Source: Thermococcus celer Vu 13 = JCM 8558 (GTDB lineage: Archaea; Methanobacteriota_B; Thermococci; Thermococcales; Thermococcaceae). From it: a stretch of DNA of 64,000 nucleotides. Below are positions 16,780 to 26,700 of the stretch, one piece after another. The position numbers and the translations under genes were made by a program. Every line of letters begins with the position of its first letter. The stretch's first letter is position 1. Location: the NCBI RefSeq assembly GCF_002214365.1, contig NZ_CP014854.1, positions 1,573,092 through 1,637,091 of the forward strand, given 5' to 3'. The notes beneath the pieces are model-generated. The model was not told the DNA's origin and ran no database searches. It saw nothing but the letters and a program-made list of their open reading frames with translations.

Positions 16780-19700
16780 ATGGAGAGAAGATTTACTGAA
16801 AGCCCTGATTTTCCCATACGAGAGCTCAACGAGGCGAGCGCCAAGGAGAAGGGGCCCGCAAGGCCGCCGTACTGGGAGATGGTCTTCTACTGGACGAGAA
16901 AACCCCTCATCGGGGTGAGAGGAGTCATCGCCGGTGCGCTCCTGCCCGAGAACATCGATCCTAATAGGTTCAAAACGCTCATCGGCCTGAACGAGAAAAC
17001 CCCGCACAAGGTTAACCCAAAGATCCCGCCCGAGTGGGAGAAGTACTTCCGCGGTAAGAAGCTCCTCGACCCCTTCGCGGGCTTTGGCTCAATCCCCCTC
17101 GAGGCCCTGCGCCTCGGACTGGACGTTACCGCCGTCGAGCTCCTGCCGACAACCTCCGTCTTCCTCAAGGCCGTCCTCGAGTACCCGAAGAAGTTCGGGA
17201 AGCCCCTCGTGAAGGACGTCGAGAGGTGGGGAAGCTGGATAACCGAGCGGCTGAAGAACGACCCTGAAATCAAAGAGCTCTACGACGATGATGTCGCGGT
17301 GTACATCGGCACGTGGGAGGTGAAGTGCCCGCACTGCGGGAGATGGACTCCAGTTATAGGGAACCACTGGCTGGCGAGAGTGAAGGACGGTAAGGGCTAC
17401 AAGCGATTAGCTTACATGGTGCCCGAGCGGGACGGCGATGAAAAGATCAAAATACGGATTATCGACCTCAACGACGTCTTCGGTAACGTCTCGAGGGCAA
17501 AGGTGGACGGCAAGAAGGGGGAGATAACCTTCGAGGGTGATTTTTACGTGAGGAAGGCCCGCGAGGCCGTGGCGGCGGGCAAGCTCAGGGAGAATGACTT
17601 CAGGGTCGAGGGTGATAGGATCGTCTTCCGGGTTCCAAGCGCGAACATAGAAGCGAGGAAGAGCCAGCTCACCTGCCTATCCTGCGGGAACGTTATAAAA
17701 TACGTGGATGAGAACGGGCGGCACTACCTCGACAAGAAGGGCGCGAAGGGGAACCTCGAGTTCTACGCGAAGTTTGCCCTTCGGAAGTACCACGAGGGCG
17801 ACGAGAGGTTCGCGCGGCAGAGGCTGCTCGTGAGGATGAAGAAGGTCGGCAGTGACCTCGTCTTCGAGCCCGCGACGGAGGAGGACAACGGGAGGCTCCT
17901 GAAGGCGAAGGAGAAAGTGCGGGAGCTGATTGAGAATGGGGATCCGGATGTTCCTGTTGAGCCGGTTGCCCCCTATGATCCTAGAAATATTTGGGTTATA
18001 AATTACGGATTCTTTAAATGGTATAATTTATTCAATCCCCGCCAGGTCCTCACGCTAATGAAGATTACAAAGCTCATCCGCGAGGTTGGAAAGAAGATTG
18101 AGGCGGAGAAGATAGAGGAAGGCTGGGAGGCAGAGAAAGCCTTCGAGTACGCGGAGGCCGTGGCGACGTACCTGAGCATGGCGATGGTGAAGTACCTCGA
18201 CTTCAACTCAGTTTGCACCCGTTGGAACCCCGGTTGGATAAAGTACGAGGAAACATTATCCACCCGTGGAATTGCTATGATGTGGAGCTGGGTGGATGTT
18301 TCCCCATTCGCTCGAAAAACTGGCGCATTCCGTAGAACTCTTGAAAACCAAAAGGAAGCTCTCGCCTACCTCACCTCTGCCCTCGCCCCCTCGGGTCAGA
18401 AAACCCTCACGGGACTATCAAACAACACCGTCAGCGTCCTCAGGGGCGACGCCACCTCTCTCAACCTCGGCGAGAAGTTCGACGTCATCGTCACCGACCC
18501 GCCCTACGCGGACGACGTGCCGTACACGGAGCTTTCGGACTTCTACTACGTCTGGCTGAAGCGGGCGTTGAGCGACTCCGACGGGCGAAAACTTCTCCCA
18601 AGGTTCCACAGGGACGCTTTCTTCAAGAAAATCGGCCCGAGGTTGGTTGAAATAAGGACGCAGTGGGAGGAGTTCGCGAGGAAGGAGGTCTCCACGAACC
18701 CCGGCCGCTTCATGGACGATAAGAACAAGAAGGAGCGGGCCGTTCAGCACTTCGAGAACCTCTTCTCCCAGGCCTTCGTGGCCATGAGGGAGCACCTGAA
18801 GGACGATGGGTTACTCGTTACCTACTATGCACACACCTCTCTCGACGCGTGGGCGAACCTGATAGAGGCGGGCTGGAGGAGGGCGAAGCTCCAGATAACC
18901 CGCGCCATCCCGCTGAACACGGAATCGAAGACGAGCATAGTCAGCCGGGGTAAGATGAGCCTCGACACTTCCATCGTGGCCGTGTGGAGGAAGCCGTCGG
19001 GCGAGAGGAAACCCGTTATGGTCTCCTCCCTGAGGGAGGAGCTAAGGAGGAAGGCCCGGGAATCGGCGGGGGAGTTCATGCGCTACGGCTATCAAAGTCT
19101 CGACCTTCTCTACGGCGTCATGGCGGCGGTTCTCGAGGAGGTAACGAAGCACTCCGAGGTGCTCTCCCCGAAGGGCCCGCTCTCCACGGCTGAGGTCCTC
19201 AAAGAGGTTTACGGTGCGACGGTCAGGGGCATCATAGAGGCCATCGCCGAGGTGGCCGAGGGCAGGGCCGTGAGCTCAAACGAGGCCCTCTTCTACACCG
19301 CCTACAAGGTGCTCTTTGGGAACGCGACGCTGAGGCCGAACGACGTGATACTCCTGAACCTCGCCACCTTCACCGACCCGAACGGTCTCGTGAAGGCTGG
19401 CATCCTGAAGGCCACGGGTTCCGCCAAGGAGTTCACCCTCAACACCCCAGACCTGCTCGGGAGGAAGGCCCTCGACCAGAGGGAGCTCCAGAAGTTCCTC
19501 TACGGCAGGGGCATAAACCCCCTCGAGCCCGAGCCTGGGAACTCCATCGATGTCCTTCACCTGCTCGAGTACCACGCCCTCTCCGGCCGCTCCAAGCTCG
19601 GGGAGGAGGTCGAAAGGCTCAGGCGGAGGTGGAGCACCGAGGTCGATGAGGCCCTCACCATGGCGAAGCTCATCGCGGACTACTACGCCGCCGTTTCCAG

Positions 19701-19833
19701 AAAGCTGACGCCCCTCGGGGGCATCGCAAAGGCCGACGAGCGCGAGGTTGAGAGGGAGCTTGAGAATAACGGCCACTTCGAGGTCATCCTCATGAGGAGG
19801 CTTCTCCGCGGCGCTGGAGGTGGTATGCTATGA
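16780..19833 (+). CDS. DUF1156 adenine-specific DNA methylase with Zn-ribbon insert
   Basis: 1017 residues from ATG 16780; the TTG at 16744 lies inside the TATA box. It probably methylates adenine in DNA to mark host sequences. Residues about 1-60 form the DUF1156 region (FPIRELNEASAKEKGPARPP). The SAM-binding motif LLDPFAGFGSIPLEAL starts at Asp97, and the catalytic TDPPYADDVPY has DPPY at 573-576. Between them are two zinc knuckles, CPHCG (183) and CLSCG (299), as in COG1743 methylases. The C-terminal 250 residues are helical and could recognise target or partners. Its stop overlaps the ATPase start (ATGA). Bases 17940-18060 and 18180-18330 are noticeably more AT-rich than the rest. Confidence 0.88.
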   Translation: MERRFTESPDFPIRELNEASAKEKGPARPPYWEMVFYWTRKPLIGVRGVIAGALLPENIDPNRFKTLIGLNEKTPHKVNPKIPPEWEKYFRGKKLLDPFAGFGSIPLEALRLGLDVTAVELLPTTSVFLKAVLEYPKKFGKPLVKDVERWGSWITERLKNDPEIKELYDDDVAVYIGTWEVKCPHCGRWTPVIGNHWLARVKDGKGYKRLAYMVPERDGDEKIKIRIIDLNDVFGNVSRAKVDGKKGEITFEGDFYVRKAREAVAAGKLRENDFRVEGDRIVFRVPSANIEARKSQLTCLSCGNVIKYVDENGRHYLDKKGAKGNLEFYAKFALRKYHEGDERFARQRLLVRMKKVGSDLVFEPATEEDNGRLLKAKEKVRELIENGDPDVPVEPVAPYDPRNIWVINYGFFKWYNLFNPRQVLTLMKITKLIREVGKKIEAEKIEEGWEAEKAFEYAEAVATYLSMAMVKYLDFNSVCTRWNPGWIKYEETLSTRGIAMMWSWVDVSPFARKTGAFRRTLENQKEALAYLTSALAPSGQKTLTGLSNNTVSVLRGDATSLNLGEKFDVIVTDPPYADDVPYTELSDFYYVWLKRALSDSDGRKLLPRFHRDAFFKKIGPRLVEIRTQWEEFARKEVSTNPGRFMDDKNKKERAVQHFENLFSQAFVAMREHLKDDGLLVTYYAHTSLDAWANLIEAGWRRAKLQITRAIPLNTESKTSIVSRGKMSLDTSIVAVWRKPSGERKPVMVSSLREELRRKARESAGEFMRYGYQSLDLLYGVMAAVLEEVTKHSEVLSPKGPLSTAEVLKEVYGATVRGIIEAIAEVAEGRAVSSNEALFYTAYKVLFGNATLRPNDVILLNLATFTDPNGLVKAGILKATGSAKEFTLNTPDLLGRKALDQRELQKFLYGRGINPLEPEPGNSIDVLHLLEYHALSGRSKLGEEVERLRRRWSTEVDEALTMAKLIADYYAAVSRKLTPLGGIAKADEREVERELENNGHFEVILMRRLLRGAGGGML

Positions 19834-22800
19834 GGCTCGGCCCCTTTGAGGTCTGGGATGATGTGATGGACGAGACCCTCGACACCCAGGTCGCCCCGGA
19901 GCTCGGGGACGTCGTGAGCGGAAACGCTCCGGAGATATACACCGACCCGTTGGAGTTCTTCAGGAGGACGTACTTCACGGAGTCGATGCTCGACATCATA
20001 GAAAAGCTCGTTGAGACCCTCGAGGGCGGCGAGAGGCACAACATCTTCCTGATATACTCCCTCTTCGGCGGAGGTAAGACGCACACCCTTATCACCCTCT
20101 ACCACGCCTTCAAGAATCCCGACGCCATGCTCGACCCGGAGGTCCTCGCCGGCCACGACCCCGAGAGGAGGGAGAGGATAAGGGAGCTCGCGGAGAGGAT
20201 CAGGTCCCTCGGTAGGGTTCGCGTTGTTCCCGTCTACGGCAAGGGAAGGATAGGCCAGCCGAGCAAGCCCCTCGAGGTGGGCCCCTACAGGGTGAGGACC
20301 GTCTGGGGCTACATCGCCCACGTCCTCGGCAGGTACCACATCGTGGAGAGGGACGACGAGAACCAAACTGTGCCCGAGCCCGACACGCTCAGGGAGCTCT
20401 TCAAGGGGGAGAGTGTTGTCCTCCTCGTCGATGAGATTGCGGACTACTTCGACAACCTCTACAACTCGGGAAGCGAGGACGACAGGCGCTACGCGAAGAA
20501 CGTGGACAACTTCTTTGACAGGCTCTCCACGGCCCTGCTCCGTTCCACGAGCGCCATGGTGATGACCCTTCCCATGGAGAAGAGGGGGGATACCTTCGAG
20601 GTCGAGAGGGAGTACAACAGGGAGGTCGTCATGGCCATCAGGGACGGCGTTCAGAGGGTCGGGGGTTCGGAGCTCTACTCGCCCATCCGGACGGGAGGGG
20701 TGAGCAATGAGCTCGTCGAAGTCCTCAAGAAGAGGATTTTCAAGGGGTTCAACGATGAGGAGAGGGTCAGGATCCTCAGCAGGATGAACTCCGAGCTGGG
20801 CAACACCGACGTTTTCGGCCAGGCTCTCCACTTCAGCGAGGAGCTCAGGAGGAGCTACCCCTTCCACCCCGAGTACGTCGAGGTTCTGAGGACGATAATC
20901 GAGAGGACGGGCCTGCAGAGGACGAGGGACATGCTCAGGATCACGAGGATCGTCATCAGGGACCTGGTCGGGGAATACCTTGAGACGGGCTTCGCACCAG
21001 CTCTTATAATGCCCCACCACGTAGACCTCAACAACGAGAAGCTGAGGGGCATGCTCTTCGGCAAGAACGAGACCTTCATGGACTACTCCATCATCGTTGA
21101 CACCGACATCATGAAGTCGAAGTTCAAAGACTTCCGCCTGCCCGAACTTGCGGAGGCAGTTATGAAGTACGTTTTCCTCAGGACGTATCCCTTCGACTCC
21201 CCGGTTCCGCTCCCGGGTTTCCCCACGGCGGAATCCATCGCGAGGGGGGTTTACGAGCCGAGGACCTTTGAGCTCAAGAACTGGCTCCCCACCGACATAA
21301 GGGACACCGTTGAGGATATAACCGCGAGCGTCCGCTTCGTCTACCTCAACAAGAAGGAAGGCACGCTCTGGTTCTGGCGCGTCGCCAACGTGGCCCAGAT
21401 GGTCGATAGCAAGGCGAGGGAGCTCATCGAAACCCGCTACGGGGAGGTCTGGAACGAGCTCGTGAAGTACGCCGAGAGGATGATCCGCGAGAGGAAGAGG
21501 CTCTCCGTAACGAAGGGCAAGGGCGCCAGGATCGAGGACCACGTTACCTTCTTCAAGCCCAACCACATAATCGTCACGAGGGATCCACAGGAGTTCCAGG
21601 ATACCCCCGAATACAAACTCCAGGTTCTCGTGAGGGAGGACGTCGACGAGGGAACCCTCAGAAGGATTATATACGCCTACGGCACAGGGACGAGAACCTA
21701 CAGGAACACCATAGTGGTATGCTACCCAGCACCTGAAAGCTTCAAACACCTCATAGAGACCACCGCGAGGGCAATGGCCTGCGGCGAGGTGATAAGCGAC
21801 ATTGAGATCAAATACGGCAGGTTCGGTGAGGACGTTGTTAAGATTCAGATGAGTATGGTCAAGGAAATTCTCAGCCACGCCCTTGAGGACCTCGAGTCCC
21901 AGATCGTTAACTCCTTCAGGAAGGTCGCTTATCCCGACCACAACGAGGTCCGCGTTACCACCGCCCAGGCGAGCTCTAAGTCGGTCGTGGAGAACGTCTA
22001 CTCGGCCCTCAAGGGCAACGGTAAGATAGTGGACGAGCTGGACTTCGAGTGGCTCGTCGATACCCTCAAAGGGGCGGGTATCGAGATCCTCAGACCCGAG
22101 GGATATTCCTTCTCGGAGCTGACCTCGATAATACGCACCAACACGCACCTGCCCATGATCGAAAGCAGGGCTATCACGGAGGCAATAAAGAACGCGATAA
22201 TCAACCTCAAGATAGGGGTTGAGCGGAAAGACAGGGTGTTCTTCAAGAAGGTGTATCGGGAATTACCCGAAGGGGAGGAAGTCGGCGAACCACCGAGTTC
22301 CTTAGAGCCTCACGACCTCATACTCCCGAGGGAAATCGCGCTCAGGAAGCAGGTATGCAACCTCATAAAGGGTGAAAAGGACCTCATTGTTCCAAAGGAC
22401 GACAAGAACTACCGCGTAAGGACGTGGTACGAGGTCTACTCACCCTCATCCGGCGTTGGGATTCCCCTGAGAACCCTCGTGATTTCCGATGAGAACGGCG
22501 AGTGCAGGGTGAAGGAGGGTTACCTCGATACGATCCTCTGGGGCCACATCGTCGAGAAGAGAGAGGAAATCGAGATCACGGAGGGGGAGTTCGAAATCGA
22601 TGTGGACTCGCCGGAGGTGAAAGCAAAACCCGGTGAGGCGGTGGGGATTAACGTCAGGCTCATTCCTCTCGGCAGGGATTCCTTCAGCGTGGAACTCTCG
22701 GCGAACAGGGGCGAGCTTGATTCCAGCGAGGTTCACCTGGAGAACGGCCAACCCTTCAACGTCACCTGGACGGTTGTAATGCCCGAGAAGCGAACAACCG

Positions 22801-23219
22801 CAACGCTCGAGGCGAGAAGCCATAAGAGAACACGCTACCTGGATATCGACCTCGTCCCCATCATTGACCCGGACATCGTGGACACGGACAGACTCGAAGA
22901 AAAGCACAAGGGCATGTTGCTGGTGGCGATACTCTCAATCGGCGACCTCGAGAGCCTCACGATGGTTCCCGATGATGTCAAGGGCCTCGTGAGCGGGAGC
23001 CTGAGGATTGAAAGCCCCCGCTGGGAGAGCAACGTCGAGGAAGTTGACAAGGAGGTGTTCAGTTACCTTGCCAAAGAGCTCGAGGACTTCCTCGGGGCAA
23101 AGGCCGAACTCAAAGTCGACCTCAGGCTGGAGAAGGAGGTCAGGATCAACGACCTCATGTTTGAGAAGCTGAGGCCCCTCAACGGCAGGGTAACCTTCAG
23201 GCTCAGGAAGGGGGAGTGA
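19830..23219 (+). CDS. DUF499 ATPase, BrxC/PglY-like
   Basis: 1129 residues. A large AAA-like ATPase of the DUF499 (COG1483) family, which includes BrxC/PglY of BREX phage-defence systems. Walker A is LFGGGKTHTL (residues 78-87) and Walker B SVVLLVDEIADYFDNL (Asp201-Glu202). The remaining 650 residues are mixed helix/strand. Near residues 920-1010 a beta-rich section (FEIDVDSPEVKAKPGEAVGI ... NVTWTVVMPEK) looks like an Ig-type domain. It is coupled to the methylase by the ATGA overlap and followed after 6 bases by the 176-aa gene. No nuclease or helicase motif is seen. Confidence 0.88.
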   Translation: MRLGPFEVWDDVMDETLDTQVAPELGDVVSGNAPEIYTDPLEFFRRTYFTESMLDIIEKLVETLEGGERHNIFLIYSLFGGGKTHTLITLYHAFKNPDAMLDPEVLAGHDPERRERIRELAERIRSLGRVRVVPVYGKGRIGQPSKPLEVGPYRVRTVWGYIAHVLGRYHIVERDDENQTVPEPDTLRELFKGESVVLLVDEIADYFDNLYNSGSEDDRRYAKNVDNFFDRLSTALLRSTSAMVMTLPMEKRGDTFEVEREYNREVVMAIRDGVQRVGGSELYSPIRTGGVSNELVEVLKKRIFKGFNDEERVRILSRMNSELGNTDVFGQALHFSEELRRSYPFHPEYVEVLRTIIERTGLQRTRDMLRITRIVIRDLVGEYLETGFAPALIMPHHVDLNNEKLRGMLFGKNETFMDYSIIVDTDIMKSKFKDFRLPELAEAVMKYVFLRTYPFDSPVPLPGFPTAESIARGVYEPRTFELKNWLPTDIRDTVEDITASVRFVYLNKKEGTLWFWRVANVAQMVDSKARELIETRYGEVWNELVKYAERMIRERKRLSVTKGKGARIEDHVTFFKPNHIIVTRDPQEFQDTPEYKLQVLVREDVDEGTLRRIIYAYGTGTRTYRNTIVVCYPAPESFKHLIETTARAMACGEVISDIEIKYGRFGEDVVKIQMSMVKEILSHALEDLESQIVNSFRKVAYPDHNEVRVTTAQASSKSVVENVYSALKGNGKIVDELDFEWLVDTLKGAGIEILRPEGYSFSELTSIIRTNTHLPMIESRAITEAIKNAIINLKIGVERKDRVFFKKVYRELPEGEEVGEPPSSLEPHDLILPREIALRKQVCNLIKGEKDLIVPKDDKNYRVRTWYEVYSPSSGVGIPLRTLVISDENGECRVKEGYLDTILWGHIVEKREEIEITEGEFEIDVDSPEVKAKPGEAVGINVRLIPLGRDSFSVELSANRGELDSSEVHLENGQPFNVTWTVVMPEKRTTATLEARSHKRTRYLDIDLVPIIDPDIVDTDRLEEKHKGMLLVAILSIGDLESLTMVPDDVKGLVSGSLRIESPRWESNVEEVDKEVFSYLAKELEDFLGAKAELKVDLRLEKEVRINDLMFEKLRPLNGRVTFRLRKGE

Positions 23220-23225
23220 CGCGAC

Positions 23226-23756
23226 ATGGAAAACTCAGTGGAGTACCAGGTCGTGCTGAAGTACATTAAAAGGGCCTCCCTCCCCGTTGAGAGGACCCAG
23301 AAACTGGCGGAGTTCATGCCCGTCTTCAACGTCAAGGGCTCCGGGGAAGAGAAGAGGGTTACAGGTAAGGTGGAGGCCCGTGCAAGGGTCTTCCTCCCAG
23401 AGTTTCTCAATTTCGCCAGGAAGCTCGGATTCAGCGTTGATGCCAGCGAGAGCCTTTTGAAGTGGCTCAACCTGCCACCGTCCAGGAAGGCCAAACTTGA
23501 GTACAGCGGGAGCAAGAGGGTGGTCCTGAAGACCGGTGACGATTACGCGTACCTCCGCCTCATGATCTACAGTGTTGTCATGTCCATCCTGAAGAACCCC
23601 AACGACTGGGGCCAGCTTGAGGATTACGTGAGTTCTATGGAGCCGATGGCCCTCCGCTTCTGGGCCTCCAAGATCCGGAACACCTACTGGAAGTACGGAA
23701 ACAGGAGGAGGCTCGACTACCTGGCAAGACGCTTTCTGGAGGTGGAGTGGATTTGA
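23226..23756 (+). CDS. Unrecognised 176-aa protein of the methylase-ATPase-helicase operon
   Basis: I do not recognise this family. The protein is basic and mostly helical. Residues about 25-75 include KVEARARVFLPEFLNFARKL, and the C-terminal half is rich in aromatic and basic residues (RFWASKIRNTYWKYGNRRRL), which could bind nucleic acid or the neighbouring proteins. It lies between the ATPase (6-base gap) and the helicase (TTGA overlap), so it is made in step with both and is probably a structural or adaptor subunit. Its position is comparable to small accessory proteins such as BrxA or BrxB in BREX loci, but I see no sequence resemblance to them. Confidence 0.8.
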   Translation: MENSVEYQVVLKYIKRASLPVERTQKLAEFMPVFNVKGSGEEKRVTGKVEARARVFLPEFLNFARKLGFSVDASESLLKWLNLPPSRKAKLEYSGSKRVVLKTGDDYAYLRLMIYSVVMSILKNPNDWGQLEDYVSSMEPMALRFWASKIRNTYWKYGNRRRLDYLARRFLEVEWI

Positions 23757-26700
23757 CGGACGTTGAGAAGGCAATCCTCAGGGACGTTCTCCTCCACAGC
23801 CCCGCCCTCTTTTATACTTCCCTCACCGCCCCCACTGGAAGGCCGATTGACCCGTTCAAACACCAGTTCCAGTCCCTTTACCACGCCATGGTCTCTCACC
23901 CGGTTAGGATGTTGATAGCCGATGAGATAGGACTCGGAAAAACGGTTCAGGCCCTCGCGATCGCAAGGTACCTCGAGCTCCAGCGGGGGGCAAGGAAGAT
24001 CCTCGTTCTCGTGCCGAAGATCCTCCGCGAACAGTGGAAAATGGAGATAAAACGCGTTGGGGGAGTCCCCTGGGTCATACACTCCGGAGGCGAGGTTAGG
24101 AACGTTCTCAACGCCGTCAGGAATGCCGGGAGGGGGTACGTTGTTGTCTCGATCGACTTGGCCAAGAGACCGCCCCACAGGGAGGAATTCCTCGGAGTCA
24201 ACTGGGACCTGGTCATCATCGACGAGGCCCACAACGTTACCCTCGGTACCCAGAGGTTTGACTTCGTCAGGGAACTCATCGGAAAGGGATGGAATCGCCT
24301 CAACGTCCTCCTACTCTCGGCCACGCCACACAGGGGCAACCCAAAGGATTACCTCGCAAGGATCTCCCTTCTTGACCCCACTTTAACCCCACTTTACCCC
24401 AGGCTCGACGATCCCCACTTCTACGGCAAAACACACGGCACTCTGGTTCTCCGGAGGACGAAGAAAACCGTGAACGAGCTTGAGGGAAGGGAAGTATTCA
24501 AAAAATGTGACTTCAACGCCGTTGTTGTCGAAATCACAGAGGCGGAGAGGCTCTTCTTCAGGGAACTTCAGAACGTGCTGTTTGAGATGATAAAGAACTC
24601 CAGGGAGAACTCGCCGGAGGCCTTACTCGCAGTCCTCCTTCGCAAGAGGGCTGCTTCCAGTTATGGGGCCGCCCTCAAGACCATCAGCAAGATAGCGGAG
24701 AGTGCCAACACTGAGCGGAAGGGGAGGGCGGAGAAGGTTAGCAAATACATACAGAGCCTCTTCGGTCTCGGCTACGATGAGATGGAGCTCGAGGAATTCA
24801 ATGAAATTGATGACGCCGTCGAGAAGATAATCGAGGAGTACTCACCCTTCCTCGACGAGGGGCAGAAAGCGGCCCTCAGAAAGATACTTCGCCTGGGGGA
24901 GAGGATAGGGGAACGCGATAGCAAACTCGAGATGGTGGCGGGGGTCGTGGCCTACCACCTGAAGAAAGGGGAGAAGGTCATCGTGTTCACCGAGTTCAAG
25001 GACACGCTGGATTACCTGACCAAAAGACTTCCAAAGGTCCTGGCAGAGAAACATAGAATTCACCTTTCAAGGGAGGATATCTCTTTTCTTCACGGGGGGA
25101 TGAGCAGTAATGACATCGAGGAAGGGATGGCCCGGTTTGAGAAGAGAGGAAAGCTCCTCATCTCGACGGACGTGGCCTCTGAGGGGCTGAACCTTCAGGT
25201 TGCGAGCGTTCTCATAAACTACGAGGCCCCATGGAGCCCTATAAAGCTGGAGCAGAGGGTGGGGAGGATATGGCGGCTGAGCCAGCCACGGGAAACAACG
25301 GCTTACACGTTCTTCCTCGCTGCCGAAACCGACCTGTACGTTCTTGAAAACCTCTACCAGAAGATAATGAACATAGCGGACGCACTCGGAAGTGGACCTA
25401 AGCTGGGTAGGCCCATCTTTGGCCAGAGAATGCTCTCCGGGGACTTTGAACACCTCTGGAAGGAGGAACCGGTGGAAGGGACGTTTGAACGGGAGAAACC
25501 CTCTGAGTACGAGCTGGTACTCGCCTCGATTAAAAGGGAGCTGAGCGGATACGCGGGGGCGATAATAAACACCCTGAAGTCTTTAAGACAGAATATCGAG
25601 AAGGTCGTCCCACCAGACACCGCCGATCAGGTTCGGAAAGGGCTCGAAAGCATTCTCTCACCCCGGGACTTTGACTCAAACTTTATTTACGAGGTTCTCG
25701 AGGGGTACCTGGAGATAGTCCTCAAAAAGCCCAGCGTTCCGGAGATTCGACCGTTACTTTACAGAATCTTGGAAAACGGAAAGGACGTTGAGACCCCCCT
25801 CAGGATTGGGGTTAACAAGAAAGTGGGAGAATACCGGCTTTACTCCATCCGGCTTGTGGACTCGGAGAGCGGAGAGGAGTTGCACAGGTATCCCGTTCTC
25901 GTCAAAACGGGTAAAAGCGGCATTAAAAAGGTCTTCTATGGGACGGAATTACTTATGGAAATCACGAAGATACTCTCAAATGAACACCTCATACTGGGGC
26001 CCCTTCGTAGAGACGACCCGAACGGAATTCATATAGAAGGAAAGTTAATGACACTCGCAAGGGATAGATTTTACAACATCAAATCAAAGTACAGGGATTA
26101 TGATACGCAACTCAGAAGGAAGTTGAGGAAGAGGCCACTTTTTAAGGAGACGAAAATCCTGGTCAAAGAGCTCGTAAGGATAGAAGGCATAACCGAGGGT
26201 AGATTCGCCATATTGAAGCACGTCCCCCAGGGCCTCATCGAGCTCTACGGTCTCGGTGAAAACGATATTGAAATTCCCACAAAAGAATATGAGAACATCG
26301 TTGAAAGAAACTTCGTTCCCCTGAAGGATATCCTCGAAAGCGAGCAGAGGGCAATGGGAATCGTTATGGAGCTTGAAAGGAGGCGCCTGGAGCAAGAATA
26401 CGGGCTGAACGGTGACTGGAAGGTTGAGGACGTTTCTCTGAGGGAGCACTACGACATCAAGGTCACGGAACCTGAAAATGAGAGATACATTGAGGTCAAG
26501 GGGCATAAACCCCTAATCTTAACGGCCGAGATTACTTCCGCGGAATACGAGTTCGCAAGGGCCCACAGGGATAGGTACTGGCTTTATATCGTCGCGAATC
26601 TCGGAAAGAACCGGCCGGTGATTCTGAAGGTGTTCAGGCCCTTTGAGGATAAGAGGAAGATCTACGCGGTCTTGGAAGACGGAAGGGAGGTGGACGTAAC

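Noticed and set aside
19683..22148. 821-codon minus-strand frame opposite the DUF499 ATPase
   Set aside because: Extremely Val/Leu/Asp/Glu/Pro/Gly-rich, the usual product of reading a high-GC3 gene backwards; the plus strand has clear Walker motifs.
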